Source: Bacteroidales bacterium
GTDB lineage: Bacteria > Bacteroidota > Bacteroidia > Bacteroidales > JAADJA01
Length of the DNA: 9,541 nt
Assembly (NCBI GenBank): GCA_021107975.1
Contig: JAIORT010000754.1
Coordinates: 1-9,541 of the forward strand
Direction of reading: 5' to 3'
A program made the translations under genes and the position numbers. Positions 1-6,150 of the stretch are shown piece by piece (within the stretch, counting starts at the first letter, position 1; the number at the start of each line of letters is the position of its first letter). The notes below the pieces were generated by a model. That model searched no databases and was not told where the DNA came from. It was given only the letters and a program-made list of their open reading frames with translations.

Positions 1-17
1 GTTGTAATACTAATTTA

Positions 18-785
18 TCATGAAATAGACCACTTCGCCCTTGTATAGAGTGTTGATTTTGTTAATCTGTTTACTACTTTGTTTGTATCCATCGATATAA
101 CATATTTTGAGGCAGATTGCTTCCGCAACGCCAGTCTTGATATAACCGGATTGAGCCAGCCGGGGAAATGTTTATTAAATTTAACTTCCATAATGAAACG
201 ATCCTGAAGAGAATGCCTGATTCTATCTTCCTTATACAACTCCTGTAAACCAGGATAGGCTTTACTTCTCAGGTTTTTATCGAAAGTAATCCTGACAGTT
301 TCGTCAAATTTACTCAGGTAGGCTTCGCGTTCATATATAACAAGTACAACGGGTCTTAAATTTTTACTAAATACCTGGTAAAAAAATCTTTTTGAGTTTT
401 CAAATCCCTTTGGAAAGTCCTTACTGATAATTATATGTCCATTAATTTTTGTTTGCTCAAACATGTCAATAGCATCACCGAATTTTATAGGCGCCCTGTA
501 TTTTATTATCGGAACATCATACTTTCTTTTAATTTCTAAAAAAACAAGATTATCCATACCTTCCTTATCGTAACCTCTTAACCTTATCTTTTTCCTGTTT
601 TTAATTCCGTCTATCTTCTCAAAATAAAAATCATACCTTGGAGTGTCAAAGTATATTGACCGTACTGTGTATTGATTACTATCACTAACTTCAGCAAATT
701 TATCCACATTAACAAACGGTAATACCATCTGCCGCAGCATTTCCATCTTACTCTCGTGTACTATATATTTATATTCGTATCTCAT
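18..785 (-). CDS. VTC-domain protein, polyphosphate polymerase family
   Basis: The 255-residue protein carries the landmarks of the VTC (Vtc4-like) tunnel domain, a relative of the CYTH/triphosphate tunnel fold. These are an N-terminal ExK (E4, K6), SIYFDT at 43-48, the basic RKKIRLR strand at 64-70, FLEIKRK at 82-88, a YER at 151-153, RITFD at 165-169, MEVKF at 199-203 and a closing SASKY at 224-228. In yeast Vtc4 such strands line a basic tunnel that binds nucleotide, metal and growing polyphosphate. The bacterial stand-alone domain is annotated by homology, and its activity is unproven here. No signal peptide or membrane segment is seen, so it is probably cytosolic or membrane-associated through partners. 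The ATG lies 3 bases after the stop of the HlyD-like gene, so co-transcription and probably coupled translation are expected. In Bacteroidetes such genes often precede DUF4956 membrane proteins; that neighbour would be outside the left edge. Confidence 0.87.
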   Translation of the reverse strand: MRYEYKYIVHESKMEMLRQMVLPFVNVDKFAEVSDSNQYTVRSIYFDTPRYDFYFEKIDGIKNRKKIRLRGYDKEGMDNLVFLEIKRKYDVPIIKYRAPIKFGDAIDMFEQTKINGHIIISKDFPKGFENSKRFFYQVFSKNLRPVVLVIYEREAYLSKFDETVRITFDKNLRSKAYPGLQELYKEDRIRHSLQDRFIMEVKFNKHFPGWLNPVISRLALRKQSASKYVISMDTNKVVNRLTKSTLYTRAKWSIS

Positions 786-788
786 GTG

Positions 789-1847
789 TTAAAATCTCAA
801 ACGTAAACCTCTTTTTAAAAATTCAAAAATAGTAATTTCATCGCAAATAACCTTGCAATGTACTGCCATTCCCGGATAAATGTTACAAAAACCTGCATTA
901 ATAACCGCTTTCGCCATTACCATTTGCTGATTTGCCAGCAGATTCACATTTTCATCCAGATTAATAAAAGAGGCTCCAATTTTTTCATCATAGCCGGGAA
1001 TTGAAAATTTTATTGCAGTTATCCTGTCAAGATATTGAATATTATGAACCTTAACAGGTATTTTCAAAATATACCTACTGGTATCGCTTATTGTAATAAT
1101 ACCGTCTAAAACAGTATTAAAACTGACAATACCATCAATTGGCGGATTTATATAATATTGGTCCTGCAGCTGTTCCAACATTTTAATTTCTTTTGTATAG
1201 GAATTTATTTTTTGGTAAATATAATCAATTTCTTCTGATTTTTTTCCTGATTGTAAAGAAAGTAATTCGTTATACTCTATTTGCACGTTAATTTTCGCCA
1301 GATTGAAAGTATTATCATATATCTCAAATTCTGCTTCCGAAATAATACTATCGTTAAATAACTTTTTCTGTCTGTTAAAATTCTTTTGCTCAAGATTAAG
1401 CTGCTGTTTGGCGTATTCATACTCCTGTATTGCCTGATCAATCAATTCTTGCTTTTCTCCGGTAATATTCAAACTCAGCGTGGCATGTTCTATTTCTTTT
1501 AAATTCCTTAACCGTATCAGTTCATTTTCGATAAAGTATGAATGAATATAAGCAATCGTGTCGCTGCTTTTTATATAATCATCAGATGTTAATCCTTCTT
1601 TCAAATGCAATTCTGCTATATCTCCTCTTTCAAATATATAACTCTTTAAATTGCTAATCACATTGGTTTCAAAGTTGTGTAATTCACTGATATAACTATC
1701 ATCCTGTCCTCTTTTTAAATGCCATTCTTTTGCAGGATACACCAGCGCAGTAGCTTTAAAATCATAATGAACCTTTATTGGCAGGAATAAAACCAATAAT
1801 ACCAGTGCTAAAATGATAAGCAGTATATGTCGCCGGTTAAACCTCAT
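789..1847 (-). CDS. HlyD-like membrane-fusion (periplasmic adaptor) protein
   Basis: The 352-residue protein has a basic N-terminus, one hydrophobic membrane segment at about 8-25, then an extracytoplasmic region. Residues about 130-232 are rich in E, K, Q, L and I and look like the alpha-helical coiled-coil hairpin of HlyD/EmrA-type adaptors. PPIDGIVSFNTVLDGI at 235-250 resembles the second half of the lipoyl-like domain, and the C-terminal YPGMAVHCKV at 324-333 resembles the typical 'l.pGM.v.v.i' strand of the family. Such proteins normally bridge an inner-membrane transporter and an outer-membrane channel in drug, protein or polysaccharide export. No transporter or channel is encoded alongside it here; instead the next gene, 3 bases on, is a VTC-domain gene. 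The fold call rests on pattern, not a strong signature, and the cargo is unknown. The first half-lipoyl motif is not obvious to me, so it is a divergent member. Confidence 0.68.
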   Translation of the reverse strand: MRFNRRHILLIILALVLLVLFLPIKVHYDFKATALVYPAKEWHLKRGQDDSYISELHNFETNVISNLKSYIFERGDIAELHLKEGLTSDDYIKSSDTIAYIHSYFIENELIRLRNLKEIEHATLSLNITGEKQELIDQAIQEYEYAKQQLNLEQKNFNRQKKLFNDSIISEAEFEIYDNTFNLAKINVQIEYNELLSLQSGKKSEEIDYIYQKINSYTKEIKMLEQLQDQYYINPPIDGIVSFNTVLDGIITISDTSRYILKIPVKVHNIQYLDRITAIKFSIPGYDEKIGASFINLDENVNLLANQQMVMAKAVINAGFCNIYPGMAVHCKVICDEITIFEFLKRGLRLRF

Positions 1848-1877
1848 TTATTTTTCCTTGTTCGTCTTTTGAGCCTG

Positions 1878-1885
1878 CAAAATTA
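1878..1885 (-). promoter_or_regulatory. Candidate -7 element for the HlyD/VTC operon
   Basis: The minus strand reads TAATTTTG, an exact match to the Bacteroidetes -7 consensus TAnnTTTG. It lies 30 bases before the ATG of the HlyD-like gene, giving a 5' leader of roughly 25 bases. I see no matching TTTG about 17-21 bases further upstream, so only half of the expected promoter is present. In AT-rich DNA a chance match is quite possible. Confidence 0.3.
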
Positions 1886-2026
1886 TTAAATATAATTCAT
1901 TTTTATAATAGATTAAAATAATACGCTAAAGGTTGCAGCAATAATTTCATATTTAACTATTTGATTAATTACTTATCCGATAGTTTAATTCATAACAATT
2001 AATTAAAATAATATTTTGATGTTTTC

Positions 2027-2055
2027 TTTGATAAAAAGAAATTATTGTATTTTTG
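2027..2055 (+). promoter_or_regulatory. Promoter of the tRNA-Ser gene
   Basis: TTTG at 2027-2030 and TATTTTTG at 2048-2055 match the Bacteroidetes -33 (TTTG) and -7 (TAnnTTTG) elements, with 17 bases between them. The -7 box ends only 4 bases before the first base of the mature tRNA, so transcription should start at or within a few bases of the tRNA 5' end. This is the best-supported promoter in the window because both elements and the position agree. Confidence 0.65.
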
Positions 2056-2059
2056 CACC

Positions 2060-2144
2060 GGAGAGATGGCAGAGTGGTCGAATGCGGCGGTCTTGAAAAC
2101 CGTTGAGGGTCACACCTCCGGGGGTTCGAATCCCTCTCTCTCCG
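2060..2144 (+). tRNA. tRNA-Ser, anticodon UGA
   Basis: An 85-base class II tRNA folds cleanly. The acceptor stem GGAGAGA (2060-2066) pairs with TCTCTCC (2137-2143), with discriminator G at 2144. The anticodon stem is GCGGT/ACCGT (2087-2091 with 2099-2103), with loop CTTGAAA holding anticodon TGA at 2094-2096. A long variable arm with a GAGG/CCTC stem follows, typical of serine tRNAs, then a T-arm with TTCGAAT loop (2125-2131). It reads UCA, and probably other UCN codons by wobble. The CCA tail is not encoded (CCT follows the discriminator), so CCA must be added by nucleotidyltransferase. It is a single-gene unit with its own promoter and terminator and is convergent with the methyltransferase gene. 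Confidence 0.97.
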
Positions 2145-2149
2145 CCTTT

Positions 2150-2191
2150 GCCCGCCTAAGTTGAACATAGTGAGACGCAGGCGGGCTTTTT
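2150..2191 (+). terminator. Intrinsic terminator of tRNA-Ser
   Basis: GCCCGCCT (2150-2157) pairs perfectly with AGGCGGGC (2179-2186) over 8 GC-rich base pairs and is followed by five T at 2187-2191, a classic rho-independent terminator for plus-strand transcription. The 21-base loop contains further weak pairing (GT with AC, and AC with GT around an ATA tip). It begins 6 bases after the tRNA end. The T-run overlaps the stop codon of the convergent methyltransferase gene. On the minus strand the hairpin is not followed by T residues, so it probably does not end that transcript by the intrinsic mechanism, although it may protect its 3' end. Confidence 0.85.
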
Positions 2192-2897
2192 ATTGGTAAA
2201 TCAAAAAAACAACAGGTTTTTTATGAAGGTCGGGAATTGATTTTCGCCATTCCCTGATAGTTTTTGTCAATATATCTTCATCTCCGGATGTAATATTACA
2301 AGCCACACACAATAAAGTCTCTGCTGAACAATTATCAATAATCGACCGGAACATTTGATTGTTTCTATATGGTGTTTCTATAAATATCTGTGTTTGATTT
2401 AATTTAAAGGCATTATGTTCCAGCTCTTTCAATTTTTTAATCCTTTCTCTTTTATCAATTGGAAGATAACCGTGAAAAACAAAATTCTGCCCGTTAAATC
2501 CTGATGCCATTAAAGCCAGCATAATCGAAGACGGACCAATTAATGGAATCACCTGTACATTAGTTTGGTGGGCAATTCTAACGATTTCTGCTCCGGGGTC
2601 TGCAATACAAGGTGTACCTGCTTCCGATAATAACCCGATACTATTTCCAGTATTAATGCAGTTAAGATACGATTGAACTTGAGTTATGTCGGTATGTTCA
2701 TTCAAAATATGAAACTCAACCTCATCAAATGGATTTTTATACCCAATTTTCCTTAAAAACCGCCGGGCAGTTTTAATCTCTTCAACAATAAACTCATTAA
2801 GCGCATATATTATCTCTGTATTCCACTCAGGAAAAACCTTGCTTTGAGAGGAATCTGATAAAAATGAAGGGATTAAAAATAATTTACCTTTTTGCAT
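2190..2897 (-). CDS. SAM-dependent methyltransferase, RsmI-like (tetrapyrrole methylase family)
   Basis: The 235-residue protein has the SEAGTPCIADPG block at 91-102, followed by GPSS at 121-124, FHGYLP at 141-146 and ETPYRN at 174-179. These match the SAM-binding and substrate regions of RsmI, which 2'-O-methylates C1402 of 16S rRNA. It is shorter than typical RsmI (about 280 residues). The usual N-terminal glycine-rich strand of the family is replaced by KLFLIPSFLSDSS, and the C-terminal extension is missing. I recall such short RsmI-like proteins as common in Bacteroidetes, often close to dnaA and additional to a full-length RsmI. The substrate is therefore uncertain: rRNA methylation is the family-based guess. 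It begins 46 bases after the dehydratase stop on the same strand, consistent with one transcript. Its TAA stop lies in the terminator T-run of the convergent tRNA unit. Confidence 0.85.
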   Translation of the reverse strand: MQKGKLFLIPSFLSDSSQSKVFPEWNTEIIYALNEFIVEEIKTARRFLRKIGYKNPFDEVEFHILNEHTDITQVQSYLNCINTGNSIGLLSEAGTPCIADPGAEIVRIAHQTNVQVIPLIGPSSIMLALMASGFNGQNFVFHGYLPIDKRERIKKLKELEHNAFKLNQTQIFIETPYRNNQMFRSIIDNCSAETLLCVACNITSGDEDILTKTIREWRKSIPDLHKKPVVFLIYQ

Positions 2898-2943
2898 ACA
2901 TTTATTATAATTGAACTTTTACGTTAATTTTTTCACTGTATTA

Positions 2944-3894
2944 TTAAAGCCAGGGTATTTTGTCTAAATCAATGTTACCGCCCGAAATGATAATTCCGAT
3001 TCTTTTATCCCGGTAATCAAATTTATTTTCCAGGATAGCAGCAAACGGAACGGCAGCCGATGGTTCAATAATTATTTTCATCCGTTCCCAAATAAGTCTC
3101 ATAGCTTTAATTATTGCGTTTTCACTTACTGTAACTATTTGATGTACATATTTCTGAATGATAGGATAAGTAAGCGATCCAAGAGATGTTAGTAATCCGT
3201 CAGCAATAGTATTTGGATTTTCCGATGGTATGAATTTTTTAGCATAAAATGAGCGATAAGCATCGTCGGCACCTGCGGGTTCTGCTGCTATTACTTTTGT
3301 TTCAGGTGAAATGTAATGTGTCGTCAAAGCCGTTCCGCTAAGAAGACCGCCACCACCAACCGGAGCCATAATTATATCAAGATTATTTACTTCTTCATAA
3401 AATTCTTTTGCTGCAGTTGCTTGTCCGGCAATAATACTGAAATTATTATAGGGATGTATTTCAATTGCTTTTGTTTTACTTTTAACTTTTATAAGAGTTT
3501 CTTCCCTCGATTTCAGATTTGGTTTACAAAAGGTAATAATACCATTATAATTCCTTACTGCCTCGATTTTAACATGTGATGAATTTTCAGGCATTACTAT
3601 GTAGGCTTTGGTTTTTCTTAACATTGCAGCTCTTGCAAGTGCAGCAGCGTGATTACCTGAAGAATGTGTACATACTCCATTAATAATTTCATTGTTGGAA
3701 AAGGAAAAAATTGCATTTACAGCACCTCTCGTTTTAAATGCTCCTGCTTTCTGAAAGTTTTCGCATTTAAAAAAGATATCAGCCTTAACTAAATTATTAA
3801 GGTTTTCTGATTTAAAAACCGGGGTTCTGTTAATGTGCTGTTCAATCCTTTTGGCTGCTTTTTCTATTGTATGATATCCAGGGGGCTGTTTCAA
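2944..3894 (-). CDS. PLP-dependent serine/threonine dehydratase or serine racemase (fold type II)
   Basis: The 316-residue protein is a fold-type II PLP enzyme. The Schiff-base lysine is K54 in ENFQKAGAFKTRGA, the substrate loop is SSGNH at 78-82, the phosphate-binding glycine loop is GGGG at 180-183, and SGGN at 304-307 contacts the pyridine nitrogen. It has no C-terminal ACT regulatory domain, so it is not the allosteric biosynthetic IlvA form. The EPAGADD segment (E205, A209, D211) matches the divalent-metal site of serine racemase, and S79 aligns with the racemisation serine, so L-Thr/L-Ser ammonia-lyase, serine racemase or hydroxyaspartate dehydratase are all possible. The reading frame has no ATG near its N-terminus: the only suitable start is TTG at 3892-3894, two codons after an in-frame stop, and this gives the expected family N-terminus. 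It lies 22 bases downstream of the phosphatase gene, in the same orientation. Confidence 0.85.
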   Translation of the reverse strand: MKQPPGYHTIEKAAKRIEQHINRTPVFKSENLNNLVKADIFFKCENFQKAGAFKTRGAVNAIFSFSNNEIINGVCTHSSGNHAAALARAAMLRKTKAYIVMPENSSHVKIEAVRNYNGIITFCKPNLKSREETLIKVKSKTKAIEIHPYNNFSIIAGQATAAKEFYEEVNNLDIIMAPVGGGGLLSGTALTTHYISPETKVIAAEPAGADDAYRSFYAKKFIPSENPNTIADGLLTSLGSLTYPIIQKYVHQIVTVSENAIIKAMRLIWERMKIIIEPSAAVPFAAILENKFDYRDKRIGIIISGGNIDLDKIPWL

Positions 3895-3916
3895 TTATTA
3901 AATATCCGTGCTATTG

Positions 3917-4396
3917 TTAATTCACATAATGAGCAGTAATATTATTTGCAATTTTTTTGCATGCTTTATTAAGAATATTATAAGTTTTGTCGCAGGATTC
4001 CAGTTCCCTGAAAAAAGGATCAGGAACGGATTCATTTTTACCAGGCTTAATAACATTCATCAAAAATTCAACTTTAGTTATATCTTGTTCATTTCTGGCA
4101 AAATATAAAGCATTTCTGTATGAAAGGGTATCCATAACATAAATTTTATCAAATCTATCAAAATCATCCTTGGTAAAAAGTCGAACTTTTTTTTCAGAAA
4201 TATCTATACCGTGTTCCATGCCTTTTTTAACAGCCCTAAAGTCCGGTGGTTCATTAATATGAAATACCTCAAATCCTGCTGAATCAACATGAGCATTAAT
4301 ATTACGTTTTTTTAAAATGAGTTTTAACAATCCTTCAGCCAAAGGGGAACGACCCATATTCGCATTACACAAAAATAAAACATTTAAATCTCTCAT
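3917..4396 (-). CDS. Low-molecular-weight protein-tyrosine-phosphatase family protein
   Basis: The 159-residue protein has the LMW-PTP architecture. The N-terminal strand VLFL leads into the P-loop C10-NANMG-R16-S17, fitting CX5R(S/T), followed by PLAEG. DSAG is at 38-41, and the general-acid loop DPFF is at 126-129 (D126; usually DPY/DPW). C10 is the expected nucleophile that forms the phosphocysteine and R16 binds the phosphate. The P-loop differs from the usual CxGNxCRS by A12 in place of Gly and G15 in place of the second Cys, resembling LMW phosphatase-like/arsenate-reductase-like relatives more than classical enzymes. The substrate may be phosphotyrosine, phosphoarginine or a small phosphate ester, which cannot be decided here. 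It follows dnaA after about 105 AT-rich bases on the same strand. I recall dnaA next to this gene and an RsmI-like methyltransferase as a common Bacteroidetes order. Confidence 0.85.
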   Translation of the reverse strand: MRDLNVLFLCNANMGRSPLAEGLLKLILKKRNINAHVDSAGFEVFHINEPPDFRAVKKGMEHGIDISEKKVRLFTKDDFDRFDKIYVMDTLSYRNALYFARNEQDITKVEFLMNVIKPGKNESVPDPFFRELESCDKTYNILNKACKKIANNITAHYVN

Positions 4397-4501
4397 AATT
4401 AATACTTATTATTCAAATTATATAAAATATAGTAGTGAAATTACTAATCGGGGAAATATAAATAAAATATTTTAGAAAAACAAGAAAAAAATAAAAAATA
4501 A

Positions 4502-5938
4502 TTATAAAGAAATTTTTTTATCTAATTCCTCAACGTAATTTCTGAATTGTTTGTCGGTTTCAATCAGGTTATTAACAGTTCGGCAAGCATGAAGAACAGT
4601 GGCATGATCTTTATTGCCACAATGAAGACCAATAGTTGCAAGAGAGGCTTTTGTCATTTTTTTAGAGAAATACATTGCTAATTGACGCGCCTGTACAATT
4701 TCTCTTTTTCTTGTTTTTGAATGTATAGTTTCCAGTTGTAGTCCAAAATAATCACATACAACTTTCTGAATATAATCAATTGATATTTCGCGAGAAGTGT
4801 TCTTTACAAATTTATCAATCATCCTTTTAGCTAAATCCAGGTTGATTGCCTTTTTATTCAAAGATGATTGGGCAAGGATAGAAATTAATGCACCTTCCAG
4901 TTCTCTGATATTAGTAGTGATGCTGTACGCCAGGTATTCAATAACATCCTTCGGTATTTCAACGCCATCCTTATAGAGTTTCTTTTCAACGATGGCAATA
5001 CGGGTTTCAAGGTCGGGCACCTGCAAGTCAGCAGATAATCCCCATTTGAAACGTGATAATAATCTGGTATTCATCCCCTCCATCTCAACCGGAGGTTTAT
5101 CAGATGTAATAATAAGTTGTTTATTATTTTGATGTAAGTGATTGAAAATATGAAAATATATTTCCTGTGTTTTTTCTTTCTTTGTAAGAAATTGAATATC
5201 ATCAACAATTAATGTATCAATCATCTGGTAAAAATGAACAAAATCGTTATGACTATTATTTCTAACAGCATCGATATATTGATTTGTAAATTGCTCAGAA
5301 GTAACATAAAGAACAATTTTTTCAGGGAAGTTGGTTTTCACTTCCAAACCAATGGCATGGGCAAGATGTGTTTTACCTAATCCTACATTGCTATATATAA
5401 GCAAAGGATTGAAAGCTGTTTTACCAGGGTTGCTCGCAACAGCAAATCCTGCCGAACGTGCTAAACGGTTACAATCGCCTTCAATAAAATTCTCGAATGA
5501 ATAGTTTTCATTGAGTTGGGAGTTAACTTTTATTTTTTTAAGACCCGGAATAATAAATGGGTTTGGTATCTCCTTGGAAGAACCCTTATTTAAATCAATC
5601 GGCATAGTAACAGAAGGATTGGAAGTAGATTTTATATTGGAAGCCGGGAGTTTAATAGTATAAGGAGCAGTATTATTATAAGTGTTTTCCATTATAATAC
5701 TATATTCGAGCCTGCCGTGATTACCTAACTCCTTTTTTATAGTTTTTTTCAGCAGTGTAATAAAGTGTTCTTCTAACCATTCATAAAAAAACTGACTTGG
5801 CACCTGTATGGTTAATACGTCGTTGTCAAGTTTAATAGGTTTGATTGGCTCGAACCAGGTTTTAAAACTCTGATGACTAATGTTGTCTTTAATTATATTC
5901 AGACAATTCTCCCAAACCGCTTTACAATTTTTCTTCAT
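4502..5938 (-). CDS. dnaA: Chromosomal replication initiator DnaA
   Basis: The 478-residue protein has all four DnaA domains. Domain I (about 1-85) carries QSFKTWFEPI for self-assembly and helicase loading. A variable linker covers about 86-142. The AAA+ ATPase domain (about 145-365) has Walker A SNVGLGKT at 183-190, Walker B LIVDD at 243-247, sensor 1 ITSD at 277-280, box VII RLLSRFKWG at 292-300 with the arginine-finger region, and sensor 2 IRELEGA with R345. Domain IV (about 380-478) has the DnaA-box-binding signature GNKDHATVLHAC at 441-452. The first glycine of Walker A is Ser183, which is unusual. The signature has N442/K443 where many bacteria have G/R, a change I associate with Bacteroidetes. 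The ATG at 5936-5938 gives a full domain I. A weak -7-like GAATTTTG sits on the minus strand at 6049-6056, downstream of a block of A-tracts. Confidence 0.98.
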   Translation of the reverse strand: MKKNCKAVWENCLNIIKDNISHQSFKTWFEPIKPIKLDNDVLTIQVPSQFFYEWLEEHFITLLKKTIKKELGNHGRLEYSIIMENTYNNTAPYTIKLPASNIKSTSNPSVTMPIDLNKGSSKEIPNPFIIPGLKKIKVNSQLNENYSFENFIEGDCNRLARSAGFAVASNPGKTAFNPLLIYSNVGLGKTHLAHAIGLEVKTNFPEKIVLYVTSEQFTNQYIDAVRNNSHNDFVHFYQMIDTLIVDDIQFLTKKEKTQEIYFHIFNHLHQNNKQLIITSDKPPVEMEGMNTRLLSRFKWGLSADLQVPDLETRIAIVEKKLYKDGVEIPKDVIEYLAYSITTNIRELEGALISILAQSSLNKKAINLDLAKRMIDKFVKNTSREISIDYIQKVVCDYFGLQLETIHSKTRKREIVQARQLAMYFSKKMTKASLATIGLHCGNKDHATVLHACRTVNNLIETDKQFRNYVEELDKKISL

Positions 5939-5946
5939 TCGTAAGT

Positions 5947-5964
5947 AATTGCATTAAAGCAATT
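5947..5964 (-). promoter_or_regulatory. Small hairpin in the dnaA leader
   Basis: AATTGC (5947-5952) and GCAATT (5959-5964) form a perfect 6-base inverted repeat around a 6-base loop. The repeat ends only 8 bases before the dnaA start codon on the minus strand. In mRNA this would place a weak stem over the ribosome-binding region. The stem is short and two-thirds A/U, so a functional role is speculative. Confidence 0.25.
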
Positions 5965-6042
5965 TAATTAATATCATTTATTCTATTTAGTTTAATATCA
6001 ATGCATTGTACTAAAAATAACAATCTGTTACTCTAAGGAAAT

Positions 6043-6108
6043 TGTGAACAAAATTCAACTAAAAAAAGTTAAAAAAAAATAAAAATGTACTTGATTATTA
6101 AAAAAAAA
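6043..6108. other. A-tract block between yigZ and dnaA, likely curved DNA
   Basis: The 212-base gap between yigZ and dnaA (5939-6150) contains four long A runs: 6061-6067, 6071-6079, 6081-6085 and 6100-6108. Their spacing is close to one or two helical turns, as in intrinsically bent DNA. On the minus strand they lie just upstream of a weak -7-like element (GAATTTTG, 6049-6056), where they could act as an UP-like element for dnaA. They also give a U-rich end to the yigZ transcript. A single degenerate DnaA-box-like nonamer (TTGTTCACA on the minus strand, 6043-6051) is present, but there is no box cluster that would justify calling an origin. Confidence 0.4.
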
Positions 6109-6150
6109 TGTCGTATACAACAACATGATAATTATATTGAAACTTACAAT

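Noticed and set aside
28..38. GACCACTTCGC shared with the right arm of the ygeY leader repeat (7092-7102, reverse strand)
   Set aside because: An 11-base match is expected by chance several times in a window of this size, and the copy at 28 is within the VTC coding sequence.
1965..2168. Minus-strand 67-codon frame
   Set aside because: It is antisense to the tRNA-Ser; the arginine/proline-rich peptide it gives is the usual artefact of reading a serine tRNA backwards.
2150..2186. The same hairpin as an intrinsic terminator for the minus-strand methyltransferase gene
   Set aside because: On the minus strand the hairpin is followed by CAAAGGCGG rather than a T-run.
3316..3579. Plus-strand 87-codon frame
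   Set aside because: It lies wholly inside the dehydratase gene on the other strand and shows no recognisable domain.
2944..3894. Dehydratase as YgeX (diaminopropionate ammonia-lyase), completing the purine pathway
   Set aside because: It is about 80 residues shorter than YgeX and has the serine racemase/threonine dehydratase motifs; it is also in the dnaA cluster on the opposite strand.
3908..4108. Plus-strand 66-codon frame
   Set aside because: It is a shadow of the LMW phosphatase gene with a low-complexity hydrophobic sequence.
6043..6051. DnaA-box-like nonamer and possible oriC upstream of dnaA
   Set aside because: Only one degenerate box (TTGTTCACA on the minus strand) is visible, with no cluster; A-tracts alone do not support an origin call.
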